From the NCBI RefSeq assembly GCF_042186555.1, contig NC_133330.1, forward strand, positions 171,651,266-171,715,265: a stretch of 64,000 nt of DNA, in the 5' to 3' direction. The notes beneath the pieces are model-generated. The model did no database searches and was not told the origin of the DNA. It saw nothing but the letters and a program-made list of their open reading frames with translations. This document shows positions 11,050-22,366 of the stretch, piece by piece (within the stretch, counting starts at the first letter, position 1; each line of letters begins with the position of its first letter). The stretch is from Aquarana catesbeiana (lineage: Eukaryota > Chordata > Amphibia > Anura > Ranidae). The position numbers and the translations under genes were made by a program.

Positions 11050-13159
11050 CCATCACAGGAAGTTGTATTAGATGGACTTTACTGGCAGGAGCAACTAGTA
11101 CTTGTGGGACTCTGCAGTGGAAGAAGGAGAAAATTTTAATTACAGATGCACATAACTATAATGTGAAGTGAGCATTCTACCCCCCCCCCCCCTCCACCCA
11201 CACACACACACACACGTCAAGGGTTTTTGCTTGATCAGTCTAGCAAATTATGTATAAGGCGAAGTATTTACATTATACTTATATTGTAAAGCGCTGCGTA
11301 AACTGTTGGCGCTATATAAATCCTGAATAATAATAATAATAATTATTCCTCATTCCTGCAGAATTCCTCCACACTGTAAGACTGGTACTCCAAAGCCACT
11401 GCTCCTCACCTCTTCACCACTTGTCGGGTCACAGCTTGCCAACATTATCGCATACAAGGCAAGATGAGCTGTCCCACATTGTACATGAGGACGCCAATGG
11501 CTTGCTCACATGGGGGAGAGTGAAGAAGAGTGCCACCTGGTGAGGGGGGCGGGAATAAGGTATTTAACCTTATTCATCTCCCCCTTGAAGGGAAAACAGT
11601 AAATATACAGTATGTGTATTTTAACTGTGTATTTAAATGTTTACCTATTGCTGTAAAACTCCAGGCACACAAAAGAATTGTAACTTTGTGTAGCCAATTT
11701 TATACATCAGCAAACCCTGATAGAAAGCATAGCACCATAAAACAGTCAACTCACTTTTCTCTATTGTAGTTGAAGTATAACTAAACCAACGACGTGTGGT
11801 GAGGTCAGTGGCTGGTGAGTCACTGGCTAGTATCAGAGCCAGATACACACAGGTTACATACGCCACGAACGTTAGAGTGAGAGCAATAATTCTAGCACTA
11901 GACCTCCTCTGTAACTCGAAACATGTAATCTGTAAAAAATGTTAAAGTGTTGCCTATGGAGACTTTTAAGTACTGAAGTTGGGCGCCATTCCACAAGTAA
12001 AAAGTTGCAACGACCACCATTTTATTCCCTAGGGTGTCTGCTAAAACAATATATATAATGTTTGGGGGTTCTGGGTAATTTTCTAGTAAAAAAAAATATG
12101 ATTTTTACATGTAGGAGAGAACTATCAGAATTGGCATGGGTGGCAAGGAGTTAATTACCATAAGTAAGTAATATACAAATAACTATTATATATTGTTTTT
12201 AAGGTGATTTACTATATTTTCAAAAACTGTACTCAAGCAGGTGGCTTAACGGACAAATTACTGAGGTTGGAAGTTATAACTTCAAACCAGTCATTTCACA
12301 GTAAATAGATATATAATAAATTATTATGTTATAACATATAGCATAATAATATATTATTTAGCTTGATTAAAACAGTACCTTTTCAGAAGCAACAGATTCT
12401 CATTCTCCCTCCTAACTGTGTGAGAAGAACATGGGATTATGGGTAAATCTTATACCCATAAACCCATGTTTTTTCCTTGTAGTTAAGAGGGCTGGGCTGG
12501 AAGGAAGCATTTGCCTTTTAGACACATGCCCCCTTCAATGACATTGCAGTGAGAGGCGTGCCTCCACTGCAGCATTTTTATTAGACAGCTTTGACCAATG
12601 GTGCTTTACCATTGGTCCAAGGCTCCAAGCTGTCCATTGAGCTCAGTGCCTCTGACAAGAAGTGAGGAGAGGCACTGTGAGCTCATCCTCTCAGTCTGCT
12701 GCAAACAGAGTGTGCCAGCTTGTATTTAAACTGGCCGCTCTCTGTATGTAGCTTCTGACAGGCTGCGCAAGGAGCCCCGTATCTCTGGAACCATAGGTGG
12801 CAGGAGCCCCAAATTTTGACCAGTGGCAGGGTAGGACTTTTTGGGGTCTCTGTGACCCCAGGTTGCCGAGCTATGACTCCCGAAGCTCAATTGTTTTTTT
12901 TAATGTTCATGGCAGGTGAGGCTCTGCCCCACTTGCCTCCCCTGACTGCACATCCCTGAACTAAACCCAAGAACAAAATGTAACATATCGCAGCATACAA
13001 ATCCTGAGATGTCGTGGCTGCATTAGTTTAGCTTTTTAGACTGAACATTTTTCAGCAAGTACAGAAAATATCTGCTGACCTTGCCAGAAATTAATATACT
13101 TGTCACCTATTTTTTATAAGTAATTAACCCTCATAAAGCATCTCACCAAAAATATAATT
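11050..13159. other. Non-coding, scattered repeats
   Basis: A poly-C then CA tract lies at about 11178-11215. About 11280-11342 reads TTGTAAAGCGCTGCGTAAAC and ends in ATAATAATA, a SINE/LINE-type 3' tail also present at 25155-25195. About 12955-13080 carries the motif GTGGCTGCATT, shared with 32455, 33240 and 61930. No gene is seen. Confidence 0.45.
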
Positions 13160-13871
13160 CCTATTGCCAGGGCTTTTTTTCCCCCTGTCTGAGTCACCCC
13201 TTGTCTCTGCCCCCTACCCACCTCTGACCACCGTCCCTTGAATCCACCCACTACCCACCTACCAGTACTGCCTCTTTTAGAGAATACAGAACCAAGTTTC
13301 ATTTTGTGGTGCTAAATCATGTGTATGGAACATGTTAATGATAAAAAGAAAAGCAGTAAAATAGATCCCCTGCAGCCAACAACAATAGAATACGAGCAAT
13401 AGATCCCCACACAACAGTAGAATCCCCCAGCAACAATGGACTCCACCCCAACAACAATAGATTCCCTGCAGCAACAGTGAACCACCCACAACAAAATATC
13501 ACACCCAGTAACAAAATATCCACCCAAGTAACATTAGACCCCCCCCAGCAGCAACAACAGATCTCACAGCAGCCAGCATCAATAGATCCTCCAGTAGCCA
13601 TTAAAAATAGACCTCTCCCTCAACAGTACATCCCTTCCAGCAACATAAGACCCCCCCACCCCACCCACCGCAACAATAGATTCCCCATCAGCAACAATAG
13701 ACCCTCACACAAAATCAGATCCCCATCAGTGACAATAGATCCCCCAGCAGCCAACATCAATAGACCCTCCAGCATACAGCCACACCCCATGCTATTACAT
13801 ACATTCAGTGCTGGAGGTGCCGGAACTGCGTTCCCCCCGCGTTCCCGCTGAAAAAAAGCCCTGCCTAATGC
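13160..13871. mobile_element. Non-autonomous hAT-like element carrying a CAA-rich minisatellite
   Basis: The element (13168-13863) starts CAGGGCTTTTTTTC and ends GAAAAAAAGCCCTG. It is flanked by CCTATTGC (13160-13167) and CCTAATGC (13864-13871), an 8-base duplication with one mismatch. It encodes no transposase. About 13360-13800 is a decayed tandem array of an approximately 18-base unit like AGCAACAATAGATCCCC. The array keeps one frame open by chance (13477-13851), which is not a gene. Confidence 0.8.
13360..13800. repeat. Degenerate minisatellite, unit about 18 bases
   Basis: Units contain CAACAATAGA followed by C-runs, with many substitutions and length variants. The array sits inside the hAT-like element at 13168-13863. 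Confidence 0.65.
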
Positions 13872-14104
13872 AAAGGATGCCTAAAAGTTTACTTGTATCT
13901 TAGTGCAGATTTCTGGGAAATCAGTGACCCAGTCACACAAGCAGGAAATTACACTTCTGCTAAGGGAATCCTGTACATCAACTGTACACAGAAAGCCTGC
14001 AGTTTGCCATATTGCATTGGATTTTATGGAAAATGACAGCAGCTGCAGACTGAAAAGAAAATGTAATTTAAATTACTATATGGCTTGTATACCATTTGTA
14101 TATG

Positions 14105-14108
14105 ATAA

Positions 14109-14139
<31 letters not shown>

Positions 14140-14240
14140 CACATACACAGATACATATACATACACACACACACACACAATATATACCATTTGTATATGA
14201 TATACATTGTGTGTGTGTGTGTGTATATATATACATACAT

Positions 14241-14305
<65 letters not shown>
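14105..14305. repeat. Compound TA/CA/TG microsatellite
   Basis: TA, CA and GT dinucleotide tracts run up to the left end of the Tc1 copy at 14306. The several open frames across this tract are only Tyr/Ile or Val/Cys dinucleotide-repeat reading. Confidence 0.9.
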
Positions 14306-14308
<3 letters not shown>

Positions 14309-14548
14309 TATCTCACAAAAGTGAGTACACCCCTCACATTTTTGTAAATATTTTATTTTATTTTCCTGTGACAACACTGAAGAAATGACACTTTGCTACA
14401 ATGCAAAGTAGCAAGTGTTCAGCTTGCAGAACAGTGTAAATTTGCTGTCCCATCAAAATAACTCAACCCATAGCCATTAATGTCTAAACCGCTGGCAACA
14501 AAAGTGAGTACACCCCTAAGTGAAAATGTCCAAATTGGGCCCAAAGTG

Positions 14549-14815
14549 TCAATATTTTGTGTGGCCACCATTATTTTCCAGCACTGCCTTAACCCTCTTG
14601 GGCATGGAGTTCACCAGAGCTTCACAGGTTGCCACTGGAGTGCTCTTACACTCTTCCATGATGACATCACGGAGCTGGTGGATGTTAGAGACCTTGCACT
14701 CCTCCACCTTCCATTGGAGGATGCCCCACAGATGCTCAATAGGGTTTAGTTCTGGAGACATGCTTGGCCAGTCCATCACTTTTACCTTCAGCTTCTTTAG
14801 CAAGGCAGTGGTCAT
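14549..14815 (-). pseudogene. Tc1 transposase, C-terminal part (left of gypsy insertion)
   Basis: The 88 residues include KVMDWPSMSPELNPIEHLWG, which holds the final catalytic Glu of the DD34E triad, and end in the normal C-terminus GGHTKY. The coding sequence is cut upstream by the gypsy insertion at 14831 and continues at 18147. Confidence 0.85.
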
Positions 14816-14831
14816 CTTGGAGGTGTGTTTG

Positions 14832-15223
14832 TGTCAGAAACCATGAACCAGACCGAGACAGAAGTATAGTAAAATCACACTTGTTTATTAATAAAGATAA
14901 AAAGGCAAATAGAGTAAGCGTAGTCAAAGCATAGCCAGAGTCCAGTAACCAGATCGGGTAGTCAGCCAAGCCAGAGTTCAGTAACCAGATCGGGTAATCA
15001 GCCAAGCCAGAGTTCAGTAACCAGATAGGGTAATCAGCCAAGCCAGAAGTCAGGGATCCAAGTAGAGGAGCCAGAAGGGATGTCAGCAAAGCCAGTCTTT
15101 AAACAGGAACGCAGGAGATGGTTTCTAGTGATGTGACCAAGGCAAAGGCAGGAATGAAGTGAGCTGGAGATCTTTAAGTAGGCGGGACTGCCGATCCACA
15201 ACAGCTGGTTAACTGTGGAGAGA
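14832..15223 (-). repeat. 3' LTR of the gypsy element, 5'-deleted
   Basis: It is homologous to 17691-18141 from the 3' end inward, sharing the subterminal tandem copies of CCAGAGTTCAGTAACCAGAT. The first roughly 80 bases of the LTR are missing, joined directly to the end of the integrase frame near AGAG at 15221-15224. Confidence 0.85.
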
Positions 15224-17390
15224 GGTGGTAAAGTGGTTGCAGACCAACGGTTTCAATAAGGAGACATGAAACACATTTGAGATGCGCATACTAGGAGAAA
15301 GGTCCAACGCATAAGCCACTGGGTTAATCCTGTGAAGGATACGGAAAGGCCCAATAAACCGAGGTGCGAACTTCAGTGAGGGAACACAAAGTCGGAGGTT
15401 GCGAGATGACAGCCAGGCCCTGTCCCCAACCTGGTAGACAGGCAGGCGTCTGCGGTCAGCATGGAGTCTGTACCTATCATTAGCATGACGCAAAGCCTCC
15501 TGGACTTGTGCCCAAGTGGAACGAAGACCACGGAGATGCTCCTCTAGTGCAGGAATACTCTGCGGAACAAACGAGTCAGGCAACATGGAAGGTTGGAAAC
15601 CATAATTTGCCATAAACGGAGACAATCGGGAAACAGAATTCAAGGCACTATTGTGAGCAAACTCTGCCCATGGTAATAGGTCTGACCAGTTGTTGTGATG
15701 GTCAGAAATATAGCAACGTAGGAATTGCTCCAAGGACTAATTGGCTTGTTCTGCGGCCCCATTAGAGTGCGGGTGATACGCAGAGGAGAAAGCAAGCTGA
15801 ATTCCCAGCTGTGCACAAAAGGCTCGCCAGAACCGGGACACAAACTGACTACCCCTGTCCGAAACAATCACCTTGGGTAACCCATGTAAGCGAAAGATCT
15901 CCCAAGCAAAAATGGAATCCAGTACCTTAGAAGTGGGCAACTTCTTAAGTGGAATACAATGACACATCATTGAGAACCGGTCAACCACCATAAGGATAAC
16001 TGTGTTGCCTTGGGAGTTGGGCAACTCCACAATGAAATCCATAGACAGGTGGGTCCAGGGCCTCTCTCCATTGGGTATGGGTTGTAGGAGGCCCACTGGA
16101 AGGTGTCGTGGAGTCTTACTCTGAGCACACACAGAACAGGCAGCTACAAAGGCAGTTACATCAGCACGTAGACTAGGCCACCAGAATTGTTGGGAAATGG
16201 CCCAAACGAGTTGATTCTTACCAGGGTGGCCAGCTGCCTTGGGAGAATGGTAAGTCTGGAGCACGGCAGTACAGAAACTCTCTGGTACAAAGCAGTGGTC
16301 ACAAAGTTTCTCAGGAGGAGCATCGACCCGAGCAGCAAGAATTTTGTCACCCAAAGGAGAAGTAAGACTGGTGCGAACCATAGCCAGAATACAATCAGGA
16401 GGAATCATAGGAACCGGAACCGACTCCAACTTGGAAGTGGAGGAAAATTGTCGTGACAAGGCGTCAGCCCTTATATTCTTAGCACCGGGTAAGAATGAGA
16501 CAATGTAATTGAAACTTGACAAGAAAAATGCCCATCGCGCCCTTCTGGGAGAGAGTCGTTTAACCTCAGACAAGAATGTGAGATTCTTATGGTCAGTAAG
16601 AATGAGAACCTGCACAGTGGTACCTTCGAGGAGATGTTTCCATTCTTTCAGGGCTAAAATGATTGCCAACAGCTTTCTGTCACCAATCTCGTAATTGCAC
16701 CCAGCAGGTGACAATTTCTTGGAAAAGTAGCCACAAGGATGCATAGCACTCTCAGCGGTAGGATGTTGAGACAGAAGGGCGACAACACCAGTCTCAGAAG
16801 CATCAACCTCAAGGATAAAAGGTAACATAGGATCAGGATGTGCCAACACAGGAGCAGAAACAAAGGCAGCCTTGAGACTTTCAAAGACCTTAATGGACTC
16901 CGAAGACCAACTCTGTGGGTTACCGTTCTTTCTGGTCATATCGGTCAGGGGCTTGATCAGAAACGAGAAGTTACGAATAAACTTCCGATAATAGTTGGCA
17001 AAACCCAGGAAACGCTGCAGAGGACGTAACCCCACGGGTCGAGCCCATCGAAAAACCAGCAGTGGAAATTACATAGCCCAGGAATTTAACCTGTACCCGA
17101 TGGAACTCACACTTCTCCAGTTTACAACAGAGATTTTTCTCTCTTAATTTCTGAAGCACATGACAGACATCTGTGTGGTGGCTCCTCAGGGACTTGGAAA
17201 ATATGAGGATATCATCGAGATAAACCACCACACATAACTGCAACAAATCTCGGAGGACATCATTAATAAATTCCTGGAATACTGCCGGGGCGTTAAAAAG
17301 GCCAAAAGGCATTACGAGATACTCATAATGGCCTGTTCTGGTATTAAACTCAGTTTTCCACTCGGGTGGGACTGCAAAGCTCAGAGGCAA
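15209..17390 (-). pseudogene. gypsy pol: reverse transcriptase, RNase H and integrase, broken
   Basis: From 17390 the frame reads RT motifs YLVMPFGLFNAPAVFQEFIN and YLDDILIFSKSL (catalytic YLDD). A frameshift near 17000 leads into FLGFANYYRKFI, RNase H blocks (LILTDHKNLTFL, NIRADALSRQF), and integrase with the zinc-finger region (HPGKNQ...CSVCAQSK) and catalytic-core words MDFIVELP, VIVSDRGSQF and SSAYHPHSNGAAEQ. A TAG stop follows at about 15735. The frame then resumes at 15733 with LLPWAEFAHNSALN and the SH3-like C-terminal region. The RT N-terminus, protease and chromodomain are missing. It copied element RNA and integrated the cDNA when intact. It is now dead. Confidence 0.9.
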
Positions 17391-17677
17391 TGAACTGGAT
17401 CACCCCCAAAACGCTGGGGAAGCGGGCCGGAACCAGACATAACTCTTATAGAGGTAATACTCAAGGCGGGTGCCTGCACAGAGACTGGCGGGGAGCAGCA
17501 GCAGGGACAGCCTGCAATAAGTTGTACCAGAGCAGCCACAGTGGGGGATTCCAGGTGAGCCGTGCGACTCAGGAGCGTTTGTAACGCCATGGCAAACTGA
17601 TCCATGCGGTGATCTTGCTCATCCAACCTGGAAAAAATATTGCCAACAAGTGGATTGACTGTATCTTCTGAATTCAT
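17381..17677 (-). pseudogene. gypsy gag N-terminal remnant
   Basis: A 98-residue frame starts only 13 bases after the 5' LTR with MNSEDTVNPLVGNIFSRLDE and runs about 90 residues. It then joins the RT coding region where roughly the rest of gag and the protease should be. Position alone supports gag. No CCHC knuckle or capsid motif remains. Confidence 0.65.
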
Positions 17678-17690
17678 GGCCTTCGCCTAC

Positions 17691-18141
17691 TATCAGAAAC
17701 CATGAACTAGACCGAGACAGAAGTACAGTAAAATCACATTTGTTTATTCAAAAAAAATAAAAAGGTAAATAGAGTAAGCGTAGTCAAAGCATAGCCAGAG
17801 TCCAGTAACCGGATCGGGTAGTCAGCCAAGCCAGAGTTCAGTAACCAGATCGGGTAATCAGCCAAGCCAGAGTTCAGTAACAAGCCAGAAGTCAGAGATC
17901 CAAGTAGAGGAGCCAGAAGGGATGTCAGCAAAGCCAGTCTTTAAACAGGAATGCAGGAGATGGTTTCTAGTGATGTGACCAGGGCGAAGGCAGGAATTAA
18001 GTGAGCTGGAGATCTTTAAGTAGGCGGGACTGATGAGCTGATCCCCAACAGCTGGTTAACTGTGGAGAGAGATGAGAGCTGGCAATTAGCCGACAGCTGA
18101 GCGGCCAGCTCAGAGAAGGAAGGGCTGAGCCAGCCCTGACA
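17691..18141 (-). repeat. 5' LTR of the gypsy element
   Basis: The 451-base LTR begins TGTCAGGGCTGGC on the minus strand and ends CTGATA, where CA has become TA. On the minus strand it holds TTAAAG (TATA-like), then GCCTTCGCC about 29 bases later (near 17983-17991), a candidate transcription start, and subterminal tandem copies of a 30-base unit. Confidence 0.85.
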
Positions 18142-18886
18142 GTTTGGAGTCGTTATCATGTTGCAATACTGCCCTGCGGCCCAGTCTCCGAAGGGAGGGG
18201 ATCATGCTCTGCTTCAGTATGTCACAGTACATGTTGGCATTCGTGATTCCCTCAATGAACTGTAGCTCCCCAGTGCCGGGAGCACTCATGCAACCCCAGA
18301 CCATGGCACTCCCACCACTATGCTTGACTGTAGGCAAGACACACTTGTCTTTGTACTCCTCACCTGGTTGCCGCCAAACACGCTTGACACCATCTAAACC
18401 AAATAAGTTTATCTTGGTCTCATCAGACCACAGGACATGGTTCCAGTAATCCATGTCCTTAGTCTGCTTGTCTTCAGCAAACTGTTTGCGGGCTTTCTTG
18501 TGCATCATCTCTAGAAAAGGCTTCCTTTTTGGACAACAGCCATGCAGACCAATTTGATGCAGTGTGTGGCGTATGGTTTGAGCACTGACAGGCTGACCTC
18601 ACTCCTCTTCAACCTCTGTAGCAATGCTGGAAGCACTCATACGTCTATTTCCCAAAGACAACCTCTGTATATGACGCTGAGCATGTACACTCAACCTCTT
18701 TGGTCAACCATTGCAAGGCCTGTTCTGAGTGGAACCTGTCCTGTTAAACCGCTCTATGGCCTTGGCCATCGTGCTGCAGCTCAGTTTCAGGGTCTTGGCA
18801 ATTTTCCTATAGCCTAGGCCATCTTTATGTAGAACAAGAATTCTTTTTTTCAGATCCTCAGAGAGTTCTTTGCCATGAGGTGCCAT
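18142..18886 (-). pseudogene. Tc1 transposase, N-terminal and central part (right of gypsy insertion)
   Basis: Translation would start at 18886 (MAPHGKELSEDLKKRILVLH), the paired-like helix-turn-helix region. After frame disruptions it continues with WNHVLWSDETKINLF, which carries the first catalytic Asp, and reaches HDND, the second Asp, at the insertion point. Several frame breaks and a stop between 18508 and 18704 make it inactive even without the gypsy element. Confidence 0.85.
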
Positions 18887-19249
18887 GTTGAACTTCCAGT
18901 GAGCAGTATGAGAGAGTGAGAGCGATAACACCAAATTTAACACACCTGCTCCCCCCTGAGACCTTGTAACACTAATGAGTCACATTACACAACGGTGAAG
19001 GAAAATGGCTAATTGGGCCCAATTTTGACATTTTCACTTAGGGGTGTACTCACTTTTGTTGCCAGCGGTTTAGACATTAATGGCTGTGTGTTGAGTTATT
19101 TTGAGGGGACAGCAAATTTACACTGTTATACAAGCTGTACACTCACTACTTTACATTGTAGCAAAGTGTCATTTCTTCTGTGTTGTCACATGAAAAGATA
19201 TAATAAAATATTTACAAAAATGTGTACTTACTTTTGTGAGTACAGGGTC

Positions 19250-19252
<3 letters not shown>

Positions 19253-19310
<58 letters not shown>
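19253..19310. repeat. (TA)n microsatellite
   Basis: A pure TA tract starts at the right terminus of the Tc1 copy. Confidence 0.95.
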
Positions 19311-19312
<2 letters not shown>

Positions 19313-19330
19313 TGAAAGTGGAGTTTCTCT

Positions 19331-21430
19331 TTAAGGCCCCTTTCACAGGGGCGGTTCACCTGCTTCATCACACTTTTTTAAAAAAAAAACAAATTTAGTT
19401 TATCGGTTTTTCATCAGTTTACCATCAGTTAACTATCAGTTTTTACATCCACTAGATTGTAAAGTCTCCTTTTTTTCTAATAAAATAACAAACATGTTAT
19501 ACTTACCTGCCCTGTGAAGTGGTTTTGCACATGGCAGCCAGGATCCTCTTCTTCTCGGTTCCCTGGCTGGGGCTCCTGGCCCCTCCCTCCTGTTGAGTGC
19601 CCCCACAGCAAGCAGTTTGCTATGGGGGCGCTCAAGTCAAGCCGCAGCACCATGTATCTGTTTAGACATGGAGCTGTGGTTCAGCCCCACCCCCTCTCAC
19701 TTCTGATTGGCTAACCGAGTTTGATTGACAGCAGCAGGAGCGAATGACACCACTGCTGTGTCTTAGTCAATCAAGAGGGAGAGTCACGGATGGCCGAGGC
19801 ACTCGTGGACATCGCTGGATAGAGATGGGGCTCAGATAAGTATTAGAGGGGCAGAGGGGAGATGCTGCATACAGAAGGCTTTTTATTTTAAAGGAGGAGA
19901 AGTATAGCCAAAGCTTGTTTGGCTGTACTTCTCCTGTGGATCAGTTGCAGTTCCTTTTGCACTCCTGTGACCCATTTTCAGTAGAGAGCGGGCTGGAGTC
20001 TGCTCTTCGCGGATGTCAGTCCAGGCACTCCGACAATGGGAGTCTGGATTTGCCAGGTACCTGGACTTACACCCAGCTCAGCCGCTCAGCGATCCACTGA
20101 GAGACTGAGCTGGCCGCCCCCTCCACAGCCCAGCGCTTTAATGAGTGGGGAGGGGGAAGAGCAGAGAGCTGTGACTGACAGTCTACAGCTCTCTGTTCAC
20201 AGAACTCTGAAAACCAAGTGATCGGTGACGTTCGATCGCTCGGTTCTCAGTTTAGAGGCTCCAGGGGACAGATGCAGCATCGGACTGATGCTGAATCCAC
20301 CGAGGTAAGTATGATTCTGAAAAAAAAAATTCCTTTACTTCTTTTTTAACGCATAGAATGCATTAAGATAAAAAAACCTTCTGCCTTTACAGACATTTTA
20401 ACCACTTGAGTCCCAAAGTCATTTTGTACATTTGTTCTTAACACGATTAAAAAAAAAATTTAGGCCTGAAGATTACTTAAAACCCCCAAACATGATATGT
20501 TTTTTTCTACGTAGGTGCCCCAACAAATTTTTTTTTGTATGCATACATGCATATGTGGGGGGGGGCTCAAATTTATTTTTTATGTGCATGTTTAAATTAT
20601 ACATAAATGCTTTTATTTATTAATTTTTTTAAACATGACTTTATTGCTATCACATAGGGGACCAATAACCCCCTATGTAATAGCATATGGGTGACCTCTT
20701 TATTGTAAGGGGGGGCAGTGTGTGCAAGGAGAGGGGCAGGAGAGGAGCAGTTTTTACGTTGAGGGAGCAGTGTGTACATATAGGATAAGTTATTTACCAG
20801 CTCTAAATGTCATTGCCGGCTCATTGTTTACTTTATAGCGCTGGAGAAGCAGCTGTCATTCAGCCAGCTGATAAAGTGAACAAAGGGGTGTGGTCACCCA
20901 GTTTCTCTACTGCAGCGGTGGGGTCAAACGACAGCTCCTTCTCTGGCAATATAAAGTAAACAAAGAGCCGGCAATTACATTCAGAGCCGGCTAATGACAA
21001 AGCCTGTATGTACACACTGCCCCCTCACTGTAACCACTGCTCCTCTCTACACACACTGCCCACCCACTCCCTCGTCTGTTGTACGCACTGCCCCCCCTTC
21101 CCCTGCATTAAGTCTGTGCTGTCAGCGGGAATCCCCGCTGGATGAGTCACTGGATGAAAGGGTGCCGGTGGGTGGCGGCTCCTAACAACCAATGCAAAAA
21201 CGGATGCAAAAATGGACCATTTGTCTGGTAATATCTTTTTTTTGTCAGTTCCATTTTTTTTAACTGAACAAAAATAGGACTTTGATCTGTTCCAAAAAAT
21301 GGAAGTTGACGGATGCAGATGTAAACAGATGTAAATGGATGATCGTTTTTCCTTCTATGCAGGAAATGTGGGTACTTATATTAGTTGCATTCAATAATAT
21401 TTTCAATAATTTAAGGGACACGTAACTATA
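19331..21430. mobile_element. Nested TTAA-type dispersed repeats
   Basis: A TTAA at 19331 starts a repeat with the short palindrome GGCCCCTTTCACAGGGGC. Inside it, about 19480-20398 matches the family carrying AACATGTTATACTTACCTGC and ends in TTTACAGACATTTTAA. At 20398-20401 the same TTAA begins another repeat (TTAACCACTTGAG...). Short tracts such as (A)n, (T)n and G-runs are frequent. No gene is seen. The internal order is inferred from junction words only. Confidence 0.45.
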
Positions 21431-22366
21431 TGTAGGACCCCCCTAGATAGGTGCTAGGGAACATAGGCTGTAGTTTAATATAATGTGGTCCCCTGCTTAA
21501 CAGGAAACAAAACATAGCAGCTTGGCTGCTTAACAGAAAGCTTCAATTGTTTAGTGAAGGTATCCTGTGTGACTCACAGTGCTGCTGCTGCTGTGATTGG
21601 CTCCTCTGTACCCACGCAACCGTGGAAGTTTCTGGGTGAACAGGATTGACCCATGCAGTTTAGCAGCATGAATATGAAAGCCCTCCAAGCCAATTACAGG
21701 GAGTGGTGCCCATGAGCATGCTGGGTGCTGGTATTTATATTTAGTGAGCACATGGGATCTGGGTCATCCTCCTGAGAGAGGTCCAGTTGGGGAGGAGGCC
21801 TGTCACCTCTCCACAGCATGGGAGTGAACAGTGACTGCTGAAGCCCAGGGTTCTCCTGAGAGCTGATTGAAGGAGGCTGTCCATAGATCCTGTCTGGTAT
21901 TAAGGAGGAAGGTGACCTGCTACCAGGGCCTTGTGAGTAAAGACCCCCCAAAGGGATCCTAGAGACTGGTGTTGCTGAATCCCCCTCTGAGTGCTAGAAG
22001 TCAACTGATGGGTGTAGGCTAAAGGACATCGGCTGGTGTCTTGAAGAGCAGGGTCCATTTAATTCATTCTACTAAGAAATTGACTTTGCTCCATTCTGTA
22101 CAGTCTGCTGAACAGTTCTACTGAGAAAGCTGGCCTCAAGTGTAAATAGTTCAATTGGAGAATCCCACTCTACCCCCTTCTCCTATCTAAGTTCTAAATT
22201 AAAATAAAAACAACAAAAAAACAATACAACCTCTAGACTGGTCATTGGAGTAAGGAGTAGAAGTTGTGCACCTGGCTGTGAGAAATACTCTGTGCCTGAC
22301 TGCTAAGCTGAAATAAGGGAAAACCTGGGAAAATACCACTCCTGTTTGGGTAGCGATACGTATATT
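21431..22366 (+). mobile_element. LTR-like dispersed repeat, copy 1
   Basis: It begins TGTAGGACCCCCCTAGATAG, carries TATTTATATTTAG (TATA-like, near 21735) and AATTAAAATAAAAAC (polyadenylation-like, near 22197). It matches copy 2 at about 57310-58322 in opposite orientation at several blocks in the same order: CCTAGATAGGTGCTAGG, ACATCGGCTGGTGTCT and AATCCCACTCTA. Size and promoter/poly-A order suggest a solo LTR. Exact ends and a target duplication could not be fixed. Confidence 0.5.

Larger units (their letters stand above)
14832..18141 (-). mobile_element. Ty3/gypsy LTR retrotransposon, internally deleted, inserted in Tc1
   Basis: The 3310-base element runs TGTCAG...CTGACA in plus orientation and has exact 5-base flanks GTTTG (14827-14831 and 18142-18146). 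The related Tc1 copy at 40965 shows the uninterrupted site. Order on the minus strand: 5' LTR (18141-17691), short gag remnant, reverse transcriptase, RNase H, integrase, truncated 3' LTR. Most of gag, protease and the RT N-terminus are deleted, and the chromodomain plus the start of the 3' LTR are lost in a second deletion at about 15223. Confidence 0.9.
14306..19252 (-). mobile_element. Tc1-like element, split by a Ty3/gypsy insertion
   Basis: The left end reads CAGTATCTCACAAAAGTGAG. The right end is a diverged complement near 19225-19252. The two Tc1 halves (14306-14831 and 18147-19252) together make about 1.6 kb, the usual Tc1 length. The gypsy element at 14832-18141 interrupts the transposase gene with a 5-base duplication. 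The outer borders abut TA-rich microsatellites on both sides. The same family recurs at 34427-35965 and 40965-47476. Confidence 0.85.

Noticed and set aside
12235..12300. tRNA-like words (GTGGCTTAACGG and TTCAAACC)
   Set aside because: Spacing and the B-box are poor and no cloverleaf closes, so neither a tRNA gene nor a tRNA-derived SINE can be supported.
13477..13851. 124-codon Gln/Pro/Asn-rich open frame
   Set aside because: It comes from a CAA-rich degenerate minisatellite within a hAT-like element, with no homology.
13903..14388. Open frames rich in Tyr-Ile and Val-Cys across 14024-14388
   Set aside because: They are translations of TA, CA and GT microsatellites.
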